From positions 39,787 to 103,786 of the forward strand of contig CAILKO010000043.1 of assembly GCA_903834835.1 (NCBI GenBank): a stretch of DNA of 64,000 bases. The letters are read 5' to 3'. Positions within the stretch are counted from its first letter, which is position 1, and each line of letters opens with the position of its first letter. The notes beneath the pieces were generated by a model. It ran no database searches. It had not been told where the DNA came from and saw only the letters and a list, made by a program, of their open reading frames with translations. Positions 24,546 to 33,471 of the stretch are shown here, in pieces. Both the position numbers and the translations under genes were made by a program. Source of the stretch: an uncultured Pseudomonadota bacterium (GTDB taxonomy: Bacteria > Pseudomonadota > Gammaproteobacteria > Burkholderiales > SG8-39).

Positions 24546-25403
24546 ATGCAAGCAGCCATTCGAGTGACCAGCCTGACGCGCACCTACGGCAAGCATCGCG
24601 CCCTTGATTCGGTGAATCTCGAGATTCTTCCCGGAGAAATGGTGGCGCTGATCGGCGCATCCGGCTCGGGAAAGTCAACGCTGCTCAGGCATGTCGCAGG
24701 ACTCGCAGCCGGTGACGAGGCAGCAGGCGAGGTGGTCGTTCACGGCCAGACGATACAGCGGAACGGCCGGATCGCAAGCGATGTCAGACGGCTCAGGACA
24801 CGCGTGGGATTCGTCTTTCAGCAGTTCAACCTCGTCGGGCGTCTTCCTGTTTACCTGAATGTCGCGGCCGGCGCCTTGCACAGGATTCCGCTTTGGCGCA
24901 GCATTTTTCGGCGGTTCTCGTCCGCCGAACTGCGCCATGTAATGGATGCGCTGGCGCGCGTCGGCATCTCGGATCAGGCGATGCAGAGAGCCTCGACGCT
25001 GTCCGGCGGACAGCAGCAGCGCGCGGCGATCGCGCGCACGCTGGTTCAGCGCGCCCGCGTCGTGCTCGCGGACGAGCCGATCGCGTCGCTGGATCCGGAG
25101 TCGGCGCGCCGGGTCATGGACATCCTGGCGGCCATCAATCGGGAAGACGGATGCACCGTGGTGGTCTCGCTGCACCAGGTCAACATGGCGCTCAAGTACT
25201 GTCCGCGCACCGTCGCGCTCAGGCAGGGCAAGGTGGTCTACGACGGCCCGTCTTCGGAACTCAATTCGTCGCTGCTCCGTGAACTTTACGGCGCCGAGGC
25301 CGACGAAATTCTCTCCCAGCCGGATCACCTGTCGCATCACGGAAGACCGATCCAGGTACCCGAGCGTGTCGCATACGCGGCGCTGTCGGCGCAGGCCGTC
25401 TGA
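24546..25403 (+). CDS. phnC: phosphonate ABC transporter ATP-binding protein PhnC
   Basis: A 285-residue ATPase of the PhnCDE phosphonate importer. P-loop [10 protein letters not shown]-loop [17 protein letters not shown], signature [15 protein letters not shown], Walker [16 protein letters not shown] and switch His in [12 protein letters not shown] are intact. The ATG at 24546 is preceded by GGGGA. An in-frame ATG at 24468 has no ribosome site and adds unrelated sequence. Compared with typical PhnC it has a C-terminal tail of about 25 residues ([15 protein letters not shown]). Confidence 0.93.
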   Translation: MQAAIRVTSLTRTYGKHRALDSVNLEILPGEMVALIGASGSGKSTLLRHVAGLAAGDEAAGEVVVHGQTIQRNGRIASDVRRLRTRVGFVFQQFNLVGRLPVYLNVAAGALHRIPLWRSIFRRFSSAELRHVMDALARVGISDQAMQRASTLSGGQQQRAAIARTLVQRARVVLADEPIASLDPESARRVMDILAAINREDGCTVVVSLHQVNMALKYCPRTVALRQGKVVYDGPSSELNSSLLRELYGAEADEILSQPDHLSHHGRPIQVPERVAYAALSAQAV

Positions 25404-25466
25404 CCCCCGGGCGCATTCCAGATTCGAATCCATTCGCACATACATACAGGAACAGGAGAGCACCGC

Positions 25467-26459
25467 ATGTTTGCAGGACAACTGGCAAGGATAGGCGTCG
25501 CATTCACCTTTGCTGCAATGACCGCCTCGGTGGCGCATGCGCAGACGAAGGAAATCAGTTTCGGAATCATTTCGACCGAGTCGACCGCGAATCTGAAGCA
25601 GGACTGGGCGCCGCTGATCGAGGACATGAGCAAGCGCACAGGCATGAAGGTGAACGCTTTCTTTGCGCCGGATTACGCGGGCGTGATCGAAGGGATGCGG
25701 TTCAACAAGGTTCAGATCGCCTGGATGGGGAACAAGTCCGGCATGGAGGCCGTGGACCGTGCGAACGCCGAGGTGTTCTCGCAGGTCGTGTACGCCGACG
25801 GGAGTCCGGGCTACTGGTCGCTCCTGATCACGCACAAGGACAGTCCTTACAAGACACTCGAGGACGTGCTCCGGAACAGCAAGAACATCAACTTCGGCAT
25901 CGGCGATCCGAACTCGACCTCAGGCTTTCTGGTGCCGAGCTACTATGTGTTCGCTCTGAACAAGGTCGACCCGAAGACGGCATTCAAGACCGTGAGAGCG
26001 GCGAATCATGAGACGAATCTCATGGCGGTCATCGCGAAGCAGGTCGATGTCGCAGCGAACAACACGGAGAACCTCGACAAGTTTCAGGCAAGAATGCCGG
26101 AAAAGATGGGTGATGTGCGGGTCATCTGGAAGTCGCCGCTCATTCCCTCCGACCCGATGGTCTGGCGCAAGGATCTGGATGCGGATACGAAGGCGAAGGT
26201 GAAGCAGTTCTTCCTCAGCTACGGCGCGGGCAAGGAAGCGGCGCGCGAGCAGGCGGTGCTGGCCAAGCTCACCTACAAGGGGTTCCGGGATTCCGGCAAT
26301 CATCAGCTGATTCCGATCAGGCAGCTCGAACTCTTCAAGGACCGGGTGAAGCTGGAGGCGGATAGTTCCCTCGCCGCGGGAGAGCGCAAGGCGCGTCTGG
26401 ACGACATCGATCGCAAGCTCTCCGATCTGAACCAGCAACTCGCCTCGCTCAAGCAGTAA
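25467..26459 (+). CDS. phnD: phosphonate-binding periplasmic protein PhnD
   Basis: A 330-residue periplasmic solute-binding protein with a cleavable signal peptide (IGVAFTFAAMTASVAHAQ). Family marks are FGIISTESTANLKQDWAPLI, APDYAGVIEGMRFNKVQIAW and FGIGDPNSTSGFLVPSYY. It captures phosphonates, typically 2-aminoethylphosphonate, for PhnCE. AGGAGA precedes the ATG. The C-terminal ~35 residues are strongly charged and helical (ERKARLDDIDRKLSDL). It lies 63 bp after phnC and 9 bp before phnE. Confidence 0.93.
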   Translation: MFAGQLARIGVAFTFAAMTASVAHAQTKEISFGIISTESTANLKQDWAPLIEDMSKRTGMKVNAFFAPDYAGVIEGMRFNKVQIAWMGNKSGMEAVDRANAEVFSQVVYADGSPGYWSLLITHKDSPYKTLEDVLRNSKNINFGIGDPNSTSGFLVPSYYVFALNKVDPKTAFKTVRAANHETNLMAVIAKQVDVAANNTENLDKFQARMPEKMGDVRVIWKSPLIPSDPMVWRKDLDADTKAKVKQFFLSYGAGKEAAREQAVLAKLTYKGFRDSGNHQLIPIRQLELFKDRVKLEADSSLAAGERKARLDDIDRKLSDLNQQLASLKQ

Positions 26460-26468
26460 GGCACCGCT

Positions 26469-27272
26469 GTGGCGCTGACGCCAGCCGGCCTCTCGATGCC
26501 GCTCCCGCGGCCGAGCGGCTCGGCCCGCCTTGCATCGCTCTTCGGCTGGGGTGTGGTCCTTGCCGTTCTTGCGGCGTCCTGGAAGGGGGCGGACATGCGC
26601 CCTCTCGACCTGTTGCGCGACTCCGGCAACATGGGCACCTACGCCGCGTCGTTCTTTCCGCCGAAGTTCACCGACTGGCGGGTCTATCTCGACGAAATGC
26701 TGGTGACGCTGCAGATCGCCCTGTGGGGCACGGCGCTGGCGGTGCTGTGCGCGGTTCCATTCGGTCTGCTTTCATCGTCGAACATTGTGCCGTGGTGGAT
26801 CTATCAACCGGTGCGCCGTCTGATGGACGCGGCGCGCGCCATCAACGAGATGGTGTTCGCGATGCTGTTCGTGGTCGCGGTCGGGCTGGGGCCGTTCGCC
26901 GGCGTGCTCGCGCTCTGGATACATACCACCGGCATCCTGGCAAAGCTCTTTGCCGAGGCCGTGGAGGCGATCGATCCACAGCCCGTGGAAGGCATCCGAT
27001 CAACCGGGGCGCGCGCGATCGAAGAAATCGTCTACGGGGTGATTCCCCAGGTGCTGCCGCTCTGGATTTCCTATTCGCTCTACCGCTTCGAATCCAATGT
27101 GCGCTCCGCGTCGGTGGTGGGCATGGTCGGCGCGGGTGGCATCGGGGTCATCCTCTGGGAAATCATACGCGGCTTCTACTACGCGGAAACCTGCGCGGTC
27201 ATGATCATCATCGTGGTCACGGTGACCCTGATCGATCTGATATCAGCACGGGTGCGCAAAGCATTCATCTGA
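26469..27272 (+). CDS. phnE: phosphonate ABC transporter permease PhnE
   Basis: A 267-residue inner-membrane permease beginning with GTG. It has about six membrane segments and the ABC coupling loop [25 protein letters not shown], followed by the typical GMVGAGGIG and IIRGFYYAE segments of PhnE. A single intact copy is present, so one PhnE likely forms a homodimer with the PhnC ATPase. Confidence 0.92.
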   Translation: MALTPAGLSMPLPRPSGSARLASLFGWGVVLAVLAASWKGADMRPLDLLRDSGNMGTYAASFFPPKFTDWRVYLDEMLVTLQIALWGTALAVLCAVPFGLLSSSNIVPWWIYQPVRRLMDAARAINEMVFAMLFVVAVGLGPFAGVLALWIHTTGILAKLFAEAVEAIDPQPVEGIRSTGARAIEEIVYGVIPQVLPLWISYSLYRFESNVRSASVVGMVGAGGIGVILWEIIRGFYYAETCAVMIIIVVTVTLIDLISARVRKAFI

Positions 27273-27296
27273 CGCAACGAGGACAGGAAACAGGAC

Positions 27297-27857
27297 ATGG
27301 CGCTCATTGTAGACGAGATCGTACGGCTGTACAGGAGCAAGGGATCCGAGTGGTACGGCGGGGAGGCGGTCTCGCAGATCGAGCATGCCTTGCAGACGGC
27401 GACACTTGCCGAGCGGGAGGGCGCCTCCTTCTCGCTTGTTGCAGCGAGCTTTCTGCATGATGTCGGGCATCTGCTCGCCCATCAGGCGCACGAAGTCGCC
27501 GCGGACGTCGATGATGCCCACCAGTACACGGCGTTGCCATTTCTGCGCGGGGCATTTTCGGAATCGGTGCTTGCGCCGATACGGCTGCATGTCGACGCGA
27601 AGCGCTACCTGTGTGTAGCCGACCAACGATACGCCAACGAGCTTTCGCAGGCATCGAAACACAGTCTTGAAATGCAAGGCGGCATGTTTACCAGCGACGA
27701 AGCCGAAAGGTTCCTCGCGTTGCCGTATGCACACGACGCGATAAGCCTGCGGCTGTGGGACGATCGCGCGAAGACTCCGGGCGCACCCACGCCCGATCTC
27801 GAATACTTCGCTCAACTGCTGCGCGGACTTGCTCTCACGCCGGTGGCGACTGCGTAG
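27297..27857 (+). CDS. PhnZ-like HD-domain mixed-valent diiron oxygenase (phosphonate-associated)
   Basis: A 186-residue HD-domain protein of the family found in phosphonate operons (TIGR03276/PhnZ type). The start of the domain, EWYGGEAVSQIEHALQ, keeps the Tyr (Y20) and Glu (E23) that in PhnZ form the substrate-gating pair. The metal ligands H30, H54-D55 (SFLHDVGH) and H58 are present, as is LHVDAKRYL. PhnZ cleaves 1-hydroxyphosphonates to an acid and phosphate. The usual partner hydroxylase (PhnY or TmpA) is not in the window. Its 3' end overlaps the convergent MFS gene by 46 bp. Confidence 0.85.
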   Translation: MALIVDEIVRLYRSKGSEWYGGEAVSQIEHALQTATLAEREGASFSLVAASFLHDVGHLLAHQAHEVAADVDDAHQYTALPFLRGAFSESVLAPIRLHVDAKRYLCVADQRYANELSQASKHSLEMQGGMFTSDEAERFLALPYAHDAISLRLWDDRAKTPGAPTPDLEYFAQLLRGLALTPVATA

Positions 27858-29014
27858 GAAAGCCAACCCAGGACGGCTGTTCCCGCAAGCAGGCGCATGC
27901 CGTCATTGAAACCGAGGCCCGAGGCAAGCAGCAGGGCGAACGCGCCCGGCGCCAGGGCCTTGGCGATCAGTGAAGGAAGCGCCAGGCGGCCCAGCGTGGC
28001 ACCGTAGCCTTCGCGGCCGAAGAGTTCTGCCGGCACAGTGCCTCGGGCGATGGTCATGACGCCATTGCTGGCGCCGTACAGGCCGACGAAGGCAAAGGCG
28101 GCCGCCCCCGGGCCGTCGACCAGCAGGAATACGCCGAGGCTCGCCGAGAGCATGGCGAACGAGGCGGTGCCCGCGGCGATTGCCGAGATGCGGCCTGAGA
28201 GCGCGAATTCGAGGACGCGCGCGGCGACCTGGAACGGTCCGATCAGCGACGCGAGCACGATGGCATGCGAGGCGTCCAGCCCGCGCGCGTCAAGCATCCG
28301 GATCAGGTAAACGGACATGACGGAAAAGACGAAGGTATTCGCGGCGAAAGCGAGCGCGAGCGTGCGCATCGTGCGGGCCGGCGCAGGCCGGACATCCCCT
28401 CCGGAGTCCGGGCGCGCCGCTGCATGGGATGCATCGGATACGCGCGGGATCGTGAGCCAGTGCAGGGGAAGGCAGACGCACAGATGCGCCCCGGCATACA
28501 GGACGCAGATGGCTCGCCAGTCCCCCAGCCCCTGCAGAAGCGCATGTGTGGCCGGCCAGAAGAGCGTGCTCGCAAATCCGCCGAACAGCGTAAGGACCGT
28601 GACGGCGCTGCGATAGTGCACGACGGGGATGCCGCGATTGAGCATTGCAAACGCCGCGTCATAAAGGCAGGCGGACATCGCAACGCCCGCGATCAGCCAA
28701 CCGGCCAGGAAGCCCGCATATTCAGTCGACGTCCCGATGGTGAAGAAGGCGATCGCGGCGATGGCGGAACCGGCAGTCATGACAGAGCGACCGCCGTAGC
28801 GATCGATCAGCCGTCCGGCCAAAGGGGCCGCGATGCCCGAGAGGGCAAGCGCGGCGGAGAATGCGCCGACAACCTGCAGTTCCGAGTATCCCGTGTCGGA
28901 TTGAATCGGCGCCGCGAGAACGGCGATGGCGTAGTAAAGCGTGCCCCAGCTGACGATCTGCGCGAGGCCGAGCGCTGACACCGTGGCGACCCAGCGAACT
29001 TTCGCGTCTGTCAT
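27812..29014 (-). CDS. major facilitator superfamily transporter
   Basis: A 400-residue inner-membrane transporter with 12 predicted helices. MFS marks are GRLIDRYGGRSVM between helices 2 and 3 and PAELFGREGYGATLG in the second half. The substrate is not evident; the protein resembles drug-efflux or carboxylate MFS members without a distinctive motif. The ATG at 29014 is chosen because transmembrane sequence begins ~10 residues later and the upstream frame is low quality. An inverted repeat directly upstream may be its operator. It is divergent from phoX. Confidence 0.8.
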   Translation of the reverse strand: MTDAKVRWVATVSALGLAQIVSWGTLYYAIAVLAAPIQSDTGYSELQVVGAFSAALALSGIAAPLAGRLIDRYGGRSVMTAGSAIAAIAFFTIGTSTEYAGFLAGWLIAGVAMSACLYDAAFAMLNRGIPVVHYRSAVTVLTLFGGFASTLFWPATHALLQGLGDWRAICVLYAGAHLCVCLPLHWLTIPRVSDASHAAARPDSGGDVRPAPARTMRTLALAFAANTFVFSVMSVYLIRMLDARGLDASHAIVLASLIGPFQVAARVLEFALSGRISAIAAGTASFAMLSASLGVFLLVDGPGAAAFAFVGLYGASNGVMTIARGTVPAELFGREGYGATLGRLALPSLIAKALAPGAFALLLASGLGFNDGMRLLAGTAVLGWLSYAVATGVRASPRSS

Positions 29015-29019
29015 CGCGG

Positions 29020-29039
29020 CCACGTTATTTGAAACGTGG
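29020..29039. promoter_or_regulatory. inverted repeat just upstream of the MFS gene
   Basis: CCACGTT-N6-AACGTGG, perfect 7-bp arms, ending 6 bp from the MFS start codon. The position suits a repressor operator over the MFS ribosome site or promoter. It is not related in sequence to the GTAAC palindromes. Confidence 0.45.
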
Positions 29040-29129
29040 ACATCGCACAAGCATCGCGGCGCATGCACGGCTGTCGTGATGAACACTGCGCAGGAAGCGC
29101 GACGCAATGCGATCGGTTGCACGCATTGC

Positions 29130-29185
29130 GCGTAACAAAGTTGTAACCGGAGTGGCGACAAGATGTAACACTCGCCTCGCACAAT
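29130..29185 (+). promoter_or_regulatory. four-unit Pho box and -10 of phoX
   Basis: GCGTAAC-aaag, TTGTAAC-cgga, GTGGCGA-caag, ATGTAAC-actc, with 7-mers at 29130, 29141, 29152 and 29163. Then 6 nt (GCCTCG) and CACAAT at 29180-29185. The third unit is degenerate. A strong ribosome site (AGGAGGTG, ~29199) and the phoX ATG at 29212 follow. Confidence 0.75.
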
Positions 29186-29211
29186 CGGCGCTTCCTCAGG
29201 AGGTGTTGAAC

Positions 29212-31398
29212 ATGAACGAGAAGTCGGAGTCGAGCGAGAACAGCAGCGACAACATGCGAATTGAAGACATCGTCGAGCGCCGTCTGGAGAACAGCGGCCG
29301 CCGGGGCCTCTTCCAGGGTGCGGCAGCCGCGGCCGCGATCTCTTTTCTCGGTACGACAGGAGCAAGTCCGGTCGAGGCCGCGCAGCCGTATGCGGGCAGA
29401 TCGCCGCGCCGCCCCGCGAAGCTGGGCTTCAAGGCGGTTCCGAAGCAGCTGAATGATCTCGTCTCCGTACCCGAGGGCTACAGCGCCGCGGTGCTCTACC
29501 GTCTGGGCGATCCGATCGCGGGATCGGTGCCTGCGTACCGTAACAACGGTTCCGATCCGGCCTGGTCCTTCGCCTATCGCGCGGGCGACCACCACGATGC
29601 GATCGAGTATTTCGGCCTCGGCAGGGACGACCGTTACAGCGGTGCGTCGTCGACCCGCGGCCTGCTGGTCATGAACCACGAGGCGATCACGCCGTCGTTC
29701 CTGCACCCTAAAGGTGTCACCACGAGCGGCAGCGGTGCGACGGCGATGCGCACTATGCCGGAGGAAGTGCTGCGCGAGTTCTATGTGCACGGCGTAAGCA
29801 TCGTCGAGGTCGAGAAGACCGGAGGCGGATCCTGGGCCTACCGCCAGCAGTCGCATTTCAACCGCCGGATACATACCCTGACCGAAATGGCGATGAGCGG
29901 GCCGGCAGCCGGCTCGACGCTGCTCGCGACCCGCTATTCGCCGGACGGGAAGCGGACGCGCGGCACGGTCAACAACTGTGCCGCCGGCTACACGCCCTGG
30001 CATACCTATCTCACCTGCGAGGAGAACTTCGCGGGCTACTTCCGGCGGATAGCCGGTACGGACAATCCGCGGCGCAGCGCGAAGGAGCTCCTCTCTCTGG
30101 ACCGCTACGGTGTGGCGGGCAACGGGCGGGAGCTCTGGGCGACGGTGACGCCGGACAGCGCGGACAACCTCTACGGACGCTGGAATGCGGAGGCGACGGG
30201 CGAGACCGTGCATGATGACTACCGCAACGCGCCCAACACCTACGGCTGGGTGGTCGAGATCGACCCCTTCGACCCGCGGGCGATGCCGCGCAAGCGCACG
30301 GCGCTTGGTCGCTTCGCGCACGAGAACGCGGAACTCGGGAAGGTACAGGCAGGCAAGCCGCTCGTCTGGTACAGCGGCGACGATGCGCGGGGGGAGTACA
30401 TCTACAAGTACGTCTCGGACGCGAAGTGGGATCCGGCCGATGCCTCGCGCGGCCTTGCTGCCGGTGACAAGTATCTCGACAAGGGGCGGCTGTACGTGGC
30501 GCGCTTCAATGCCGACGGGAGCGGAACCTGGCTGGAGCTGAAGCATGGCGCCGCGGGGCTTGCGGGTTCGAAGTACCCCTTCGCGGATCAGGCCGATGTG
30601 CTCGTCAATGCCCGGCTCGCCGCAGACGCGCTCGGCGCGACGAAGATGGACCGTCCCGAATGGGCTGCCGTCGACCCGGTCACCGGCGCGGTGTACTGCA
30701 CGCTGACCAACAACAGCGCGTCGTCGCGGCCGCTCGCGGCGCTCGATGCGGCGAACCCGCGGCACTACAACGACGCACGCGTGAACGGTACGGCACAGCG
30801 CGGCAACCCGAACGGCCACATCATTCGCTGGCTGGAAGCCGGCGGTGATCCCGCTGCGACCTCGTTTCGCTGGGACATCTTCCTCTTCGGCGCACGCGCC
30901 GGTACCGATGCCGCCAATGTGAACCTCTCGGGCCTGACGGCGGACAACGATTTTTCGAGTCCGGACGGCCTGTGGTTCTCGCGCGCGACGGGTATCTGCT
31001 GGATCCAGACTGACGACGGCGCCTACACCGACGTCACGAACTGCATGATGCTGGCCGCGCTGCCGGGGCGGGTCGGCGATGGTGCGCTGAAGACCGTCAC
31101 GAGCAGCGACGCTGCAGGCGGAGTCCGCCAGGTGGAGACCCGCGTCGGCGCACCGTTGGGCGATCGCCTGAAACGCTTCCTGACAGGCCCGCTGCAGTGC
31201 GAGATTACGGGTGTCACCGAGTCGCCTGACGGCAAGACCCTCTTCGTGAACATCCAGCACCCGGGTGAGGACACGAAACAGGGAGATATCGAAAATCCCT
31301 CGGCCTGGCCCAGCCACTGGCCGGACGGCGGATCGGCACGCCCGCGCTCGGCAACCGTGGTCATCACGCGCAACGACGGCGGGGTGGTCGGGCTCTGA
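29212..31398 (+). CDS. phoX: PhoX-family alkaline phosphatase, Tat-exported
   Basis: A 728-residue DUF839/PhoX phosphatase that releases phosphate from organic esters outside the inner membrane. PhoX enzymes use calcium and iron. The N-terminus holds a twin-arginine signal (GRRGLFQGAAAAAAISFLG, R30-R31), so it is exported folded. Typical PhoX segments are RGLLVMNHEAI, TPWHTYLTCEENFAGYF with the iron-site Cys, and FSSPDGLWFSRATGICWIQTDDG. The ATG at 29212 follows a strong AGGAGGTG. The next gene starts 11 bp after the stop, so the two form an operon. Confidence 0.93.
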   Translation: MNEKSESSENSSDNMRIEDIVERRLENSGRRGLFQGAAAAAAISFLGTTGASPVEAAQPYAGRSPRRPAKLGFKAVPKQLNDLVSVPEGYSAAVLYRLGDPIAGSVPAYRNNGSDPAWSFAYRAGDHHDAIEYFGLGRDDRYSGASSTRGLLVMNHEAITPSFLHPKGVTTSGSGATAMRTMPEEVLREFYVHGVSIVEVEKTGGGSWAYRQQSHFNRRIHTLTEMAMSGPAAGSTLLATRYSPDGKRTRGTVNNCAAGYTPWHTYLTCEENFAGYFRRIAGTDNPRRSAKELLSLDRYGVAGNGRELWATVTPDSADNLYGRWNAEATGETVHDDYRNAPNTYGWVVEIDPFDPRAMPRKRTALGRFAHENAELGKVQAGKPLVWYSGDDARGEYIYKYVSDAKWDPADASRGLAAGDKYLDKGRLYVARFNADGSGTWLELKHGAAGLAGSKYPFADQADVLVNARLAADALGATKMDRPEWAAVDPVTGAVYCTLTNNSASSRPLAALDAANPRHYNDARVNGTAQRGNPNGHIIRWLEAGGDPAATSFRWDIFLFGARAGTDAANVNLSGLTADNDFSSPDGLWFSRATGICWIQTDDGAYTDVTNCMMLAALPGRVGDGALKTVTSSDAAGGVRQVETRVGAPLGDRLKRFLTGPLQCEITGVTESPDGKTLFVNIQHPGEDTKQGDIENPSAWPSHWPDGGSARPRSATVVITRNDGGVVGL

Positions 31399-31409
31399 GG
31401 CGGGCCCGT

Positions 31410-32111
31410 TTGCGCAGGCAGGTCGCGCTCCCGCTCGTCCTGCTTGCTGCTTCGATGTCATCGGCCGCGCAGGACGCGCTGCGCGGCAAGCGCCTGTACT
31501 ACGACCTTGCGGGATTGACCTCGGCTCCGGTCAGTTGTGTGGAATGTCATGGCGGCTTTCCGGGTGCGGCGCACGGGATCGGACGTGCCGCGAACGATCC
31601 AAACGCGATCCGGTACGCGCTGGGTTCCATCCCGCAGATGGCGCGTCTCGATGCGCACCTGAGCGCGCGTGACATTGCGGACATCGCGGCCTATCTCGGT
31701 GCGCCGGATGTAGCTTCGCCGCAACTGGTGCTCGTCTCCGACGGACCGGGGACCAACCATGGCGCGCAGGGGCGTATGGAGATCGGGTTGTCACCCGATG
31801 CCGGCGTGCTGTATTCAGGCATGACATTGCAGAATCGCGGTGCCGCACCGGTGCGCTTGCGCTCGGGCCCCGTGATTTCCGGGTCGGGTGCGGCGCACTT
31901 CCGGTTGCGGTTCACCGACTGCACGGCCGGCCGCGTGCTGCCGCGGGGCGAGTCGTGCCGCTTCGAGGTGGCGCTGGACCCGGATGCACGCATGCCCGCA
32001 CCGGTTGCGACCCTGAGCATCGCCCACGACTGGCTGTACGGTGGAGAACGTGTCGCGCTGATCGGGAGAGTTGCAGAGCGGGCAGGAGGGAAAACGCGGC
32101 TGTCAAAGTAA
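31410..32111 (+). CDS. exported monoheme c-type cytochrome with an Ig-like C-terminal domain
   Basis: A 233-residue exported protein starting with TTG. It has a signal peptide (ALPLVLLAASMSSAA) and one c-type heme site (CVECH, C43/C46/H47) in a short cytochrome-like domain ending near residue 95. A beta-rich domain follows (residues ~105-215) resembling the choice-of-anchor or ASPM/SPD-2-like Ig folds that bind to partners. It is 11 bp after phoX with GAGGCGGG as ribosome site, so its electron-transfer or scaffold role may be tied to PhoX. That link is positional inference. Confidence 0.7.
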   Translation: MRRQVALPLVLLAASMSSAAQDALRGKRLYYDLAGLTSAPVSCVECHGGFPGAAHGIGRAANDPNAIRYALGSIPQMARLDAHLSARDIADIAAYLGAPDVASPQLVLVSDGPGTNHGAQGRMEIGLSPDAGVLYSGMTLQNRGAAPVRLRSGPVISGSGAAHFRLRFTDCTAGRVLPRGESCRFEVALDPDARMPAPVATLSIAHDWLYGGERVALIGRVAERAGGKTRLSK

Positions 32112-32112
32112 G

Positions 32113-32134
32113 ATAGTAACATAAACGTTACTAT
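32113..32134. repeat. dispersed palindrome, copy 2
   Basis: ATAGTAAC-N6-GTTACTAT with perfect 8-bp arms and spacer ATAAAC. It starts 1 bp after the cytochrome stop codon and lies 534 bp upstream of the receiver-PAS/Crp operon. Confidence 0.85.
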
Positions 32135-32341
32135 GTGGGCGCGGCATGCCTTGTTTTCGCCCCCCTCGGGCCGCCCGCTCGCCGGACGCTATGCGCTCCA
32201 GCGCACATACCCACCCGGCGTTTGCGGTGATGATCGACCGTCGCCCCAAGCGGGCGTGAACTTCCACAGACTGCGCGCCCCGGCCGGATCGGACAGGGCG
32301 GACGCAGGCCCGCACGCAATCACGGCTGGTTCTTCGGGGAT

Positions 32342-32650
32342 ATGGGCATGGCGCAGACAGGTGGCGGGACCCGTCCTGGCGAGCCGGCGGCGCAAGCGGG
32401 AGGCGCAGCGCCGCAGGCCGTGACCCGCGATCTACAGTCCGCGGCGCTGAAGCACGCCATTCTCGCGAGCGACAACATCGTGCTGAGCGCCAACGCCGTG
32501 CCGCAGGACAGCGCCCGGACACTCGAAGCCGGATTCTTCAACTATCCCACCAAACCGATCAAGATGGATCAGTTCCTGGCGAGTCTGGACCTAGGGCTCG
32601 AATACTCCAGAACAGGAACAGCTCCATCGACCCGCCAGGAATCCGCATGA
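32342..32650 (+). pseudogene. relic of a response-regulator receiver domain (hybrid kinase tail)
   Basis: The last ~60 codons encode the second half of a receiver domain: IVLSANAVPQDSARTLEAGF, NYPTKPIKMDQFLASLDLG. The KPIK lysine and the ALD-type ending are typical of the last domain of hybrid sensor kinases. The phospho-acceptor Asp half is missing, and sequence before residue ~35 is low-complexity and unrelated. The 230 bp upstream (32112-32341) hold palindrome copy 2 and no recognisable gene. The stop overlaps the next gene by 4 bp. I read this as the remnant of a deleted hybrid kinase. Confidence 0.5.
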
Positions 32651-33471
32651 GAATCGCCGAGACGGACATACTGAATGCCGCCGTTCTGGTCGTCGACGAT
32701 CAGGAGGCCAATGTGCTCCTGCTGCAGCAGATGCTGCAGGATGCGGGCTACCTGCATGTGTCGGTATCCATGAATCCGGCCGAGGTCTGCGCACTGCATC
32801 GCCGCAACGCCTACGACCTCATCCTGCTCGACCTGCAGATGGCGGGGATGGACGGCTTCCAGGTCATGGAGGGCCTGAAGACCAACGCCGCGGACAGCTA
32901 CCTGCCGGTCATCGTGATCACCGCGCAGCCCGGGCACAAGTTGCGGGCGCTGCAGGCCGGGACGCGCGATTTCATCAGCAAGCCCTTCGACCTCGTCGAG
33001 CTCAGAACCCGCATCCGGAACCAGATCGAAGTACGACTGCTCTACCGGGCGCTCGAGCAGCACAGCAAGGGGCTCGAACGTGCCGTCGCGGAACGCACGG
33101 CCGAGCTGCAGGAAAGCGAGGCACGCTTTCGCAGCCTGACCGAGCTCGCCTCCGACTGGTACTGGGAGCAGGACGAGCACGGCAGCTTTACCCGCGTATC
33201 CGGCCCGGTGCTGGAAATGCTCGGCATCCGCGTGGAGACGCTTGCGGGGCAGGCTCCGCCCGAAAAGGACGGTGGCTGGAACGAGGCGGAGCGCGCCACG
33301 CTGCAGGCACAGATTACGGCACGCCAGCCGTTTCTCGATTTCGTCTTCAGCCGGACGCGGGCCGACGGGACCCAACAGCGTTTCCAGGTCAGCGGTGAGC
33401 CGATGTTCAACCGCGCCTCCCGGTTCATCGGCTACCGCGGAATCGGTGTCGAGCTCGGAGCCGGCCGATGA
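32647..33471 (+). CDS. response regulator: receiver domain, coiled coil and PAS domain, no output domain
   Basis: A 274-residue cytoplasmic protein. Residues ~12-130 are a receiver domain with the acidic pair VVDDQ, phospho-acceptor Asp in LILLDLQM, Thr in VITAQ and Lys in FISKPFD. A coiled coil follows (ALEQHSKGLERAVAERTAELQ), then a PAS domain (~150-270) that starts RFRSLTELASDWYWEQD and ends at the stop. Proteins of this kind usually continue into GGDEF, EAL or kinase domains, so this looks truncated or acts through its neighbour. The stop overlaps the crp-like gene by 4 bp. Confidence 0.8.
   Translation: MRIAETDILNAAVLVVDDQEANVLLLQQMLQDAGYLHVSVSMNPAEVCALHRRNAYDLILLDLQMAGMDGFQVMEGLKTNAADSYLPVIVITAQPGHKLRALQAGTRDFISKPFDLVELRTRIRNQIEVRLLYRALEQHSKGLERAVAERTAELQESEARFRSLTELASDWYWEQDEHGSFTRVSGPVLEMLGIRVETLAGQAPPEKDGGWNEAERATLQAQITARQPFLDFVFSRTRADGTQQRFQVSGEPMFNRASRFIGYRGIGVELGAGR

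Noticed and set aside
29131..29147. GTAAC-AAAGTT-GTAAC as a fifth copy of the dispersed palindrome
   Set aside because: The two halves are direct, not inverted, repeats; they are Pho units with 11-bp period.
29011..31461. 816-residue open frame on the minus strand
   Set aside because: Antisense to phoX, which has a Tat signal, ribosome site and clear family motifs.
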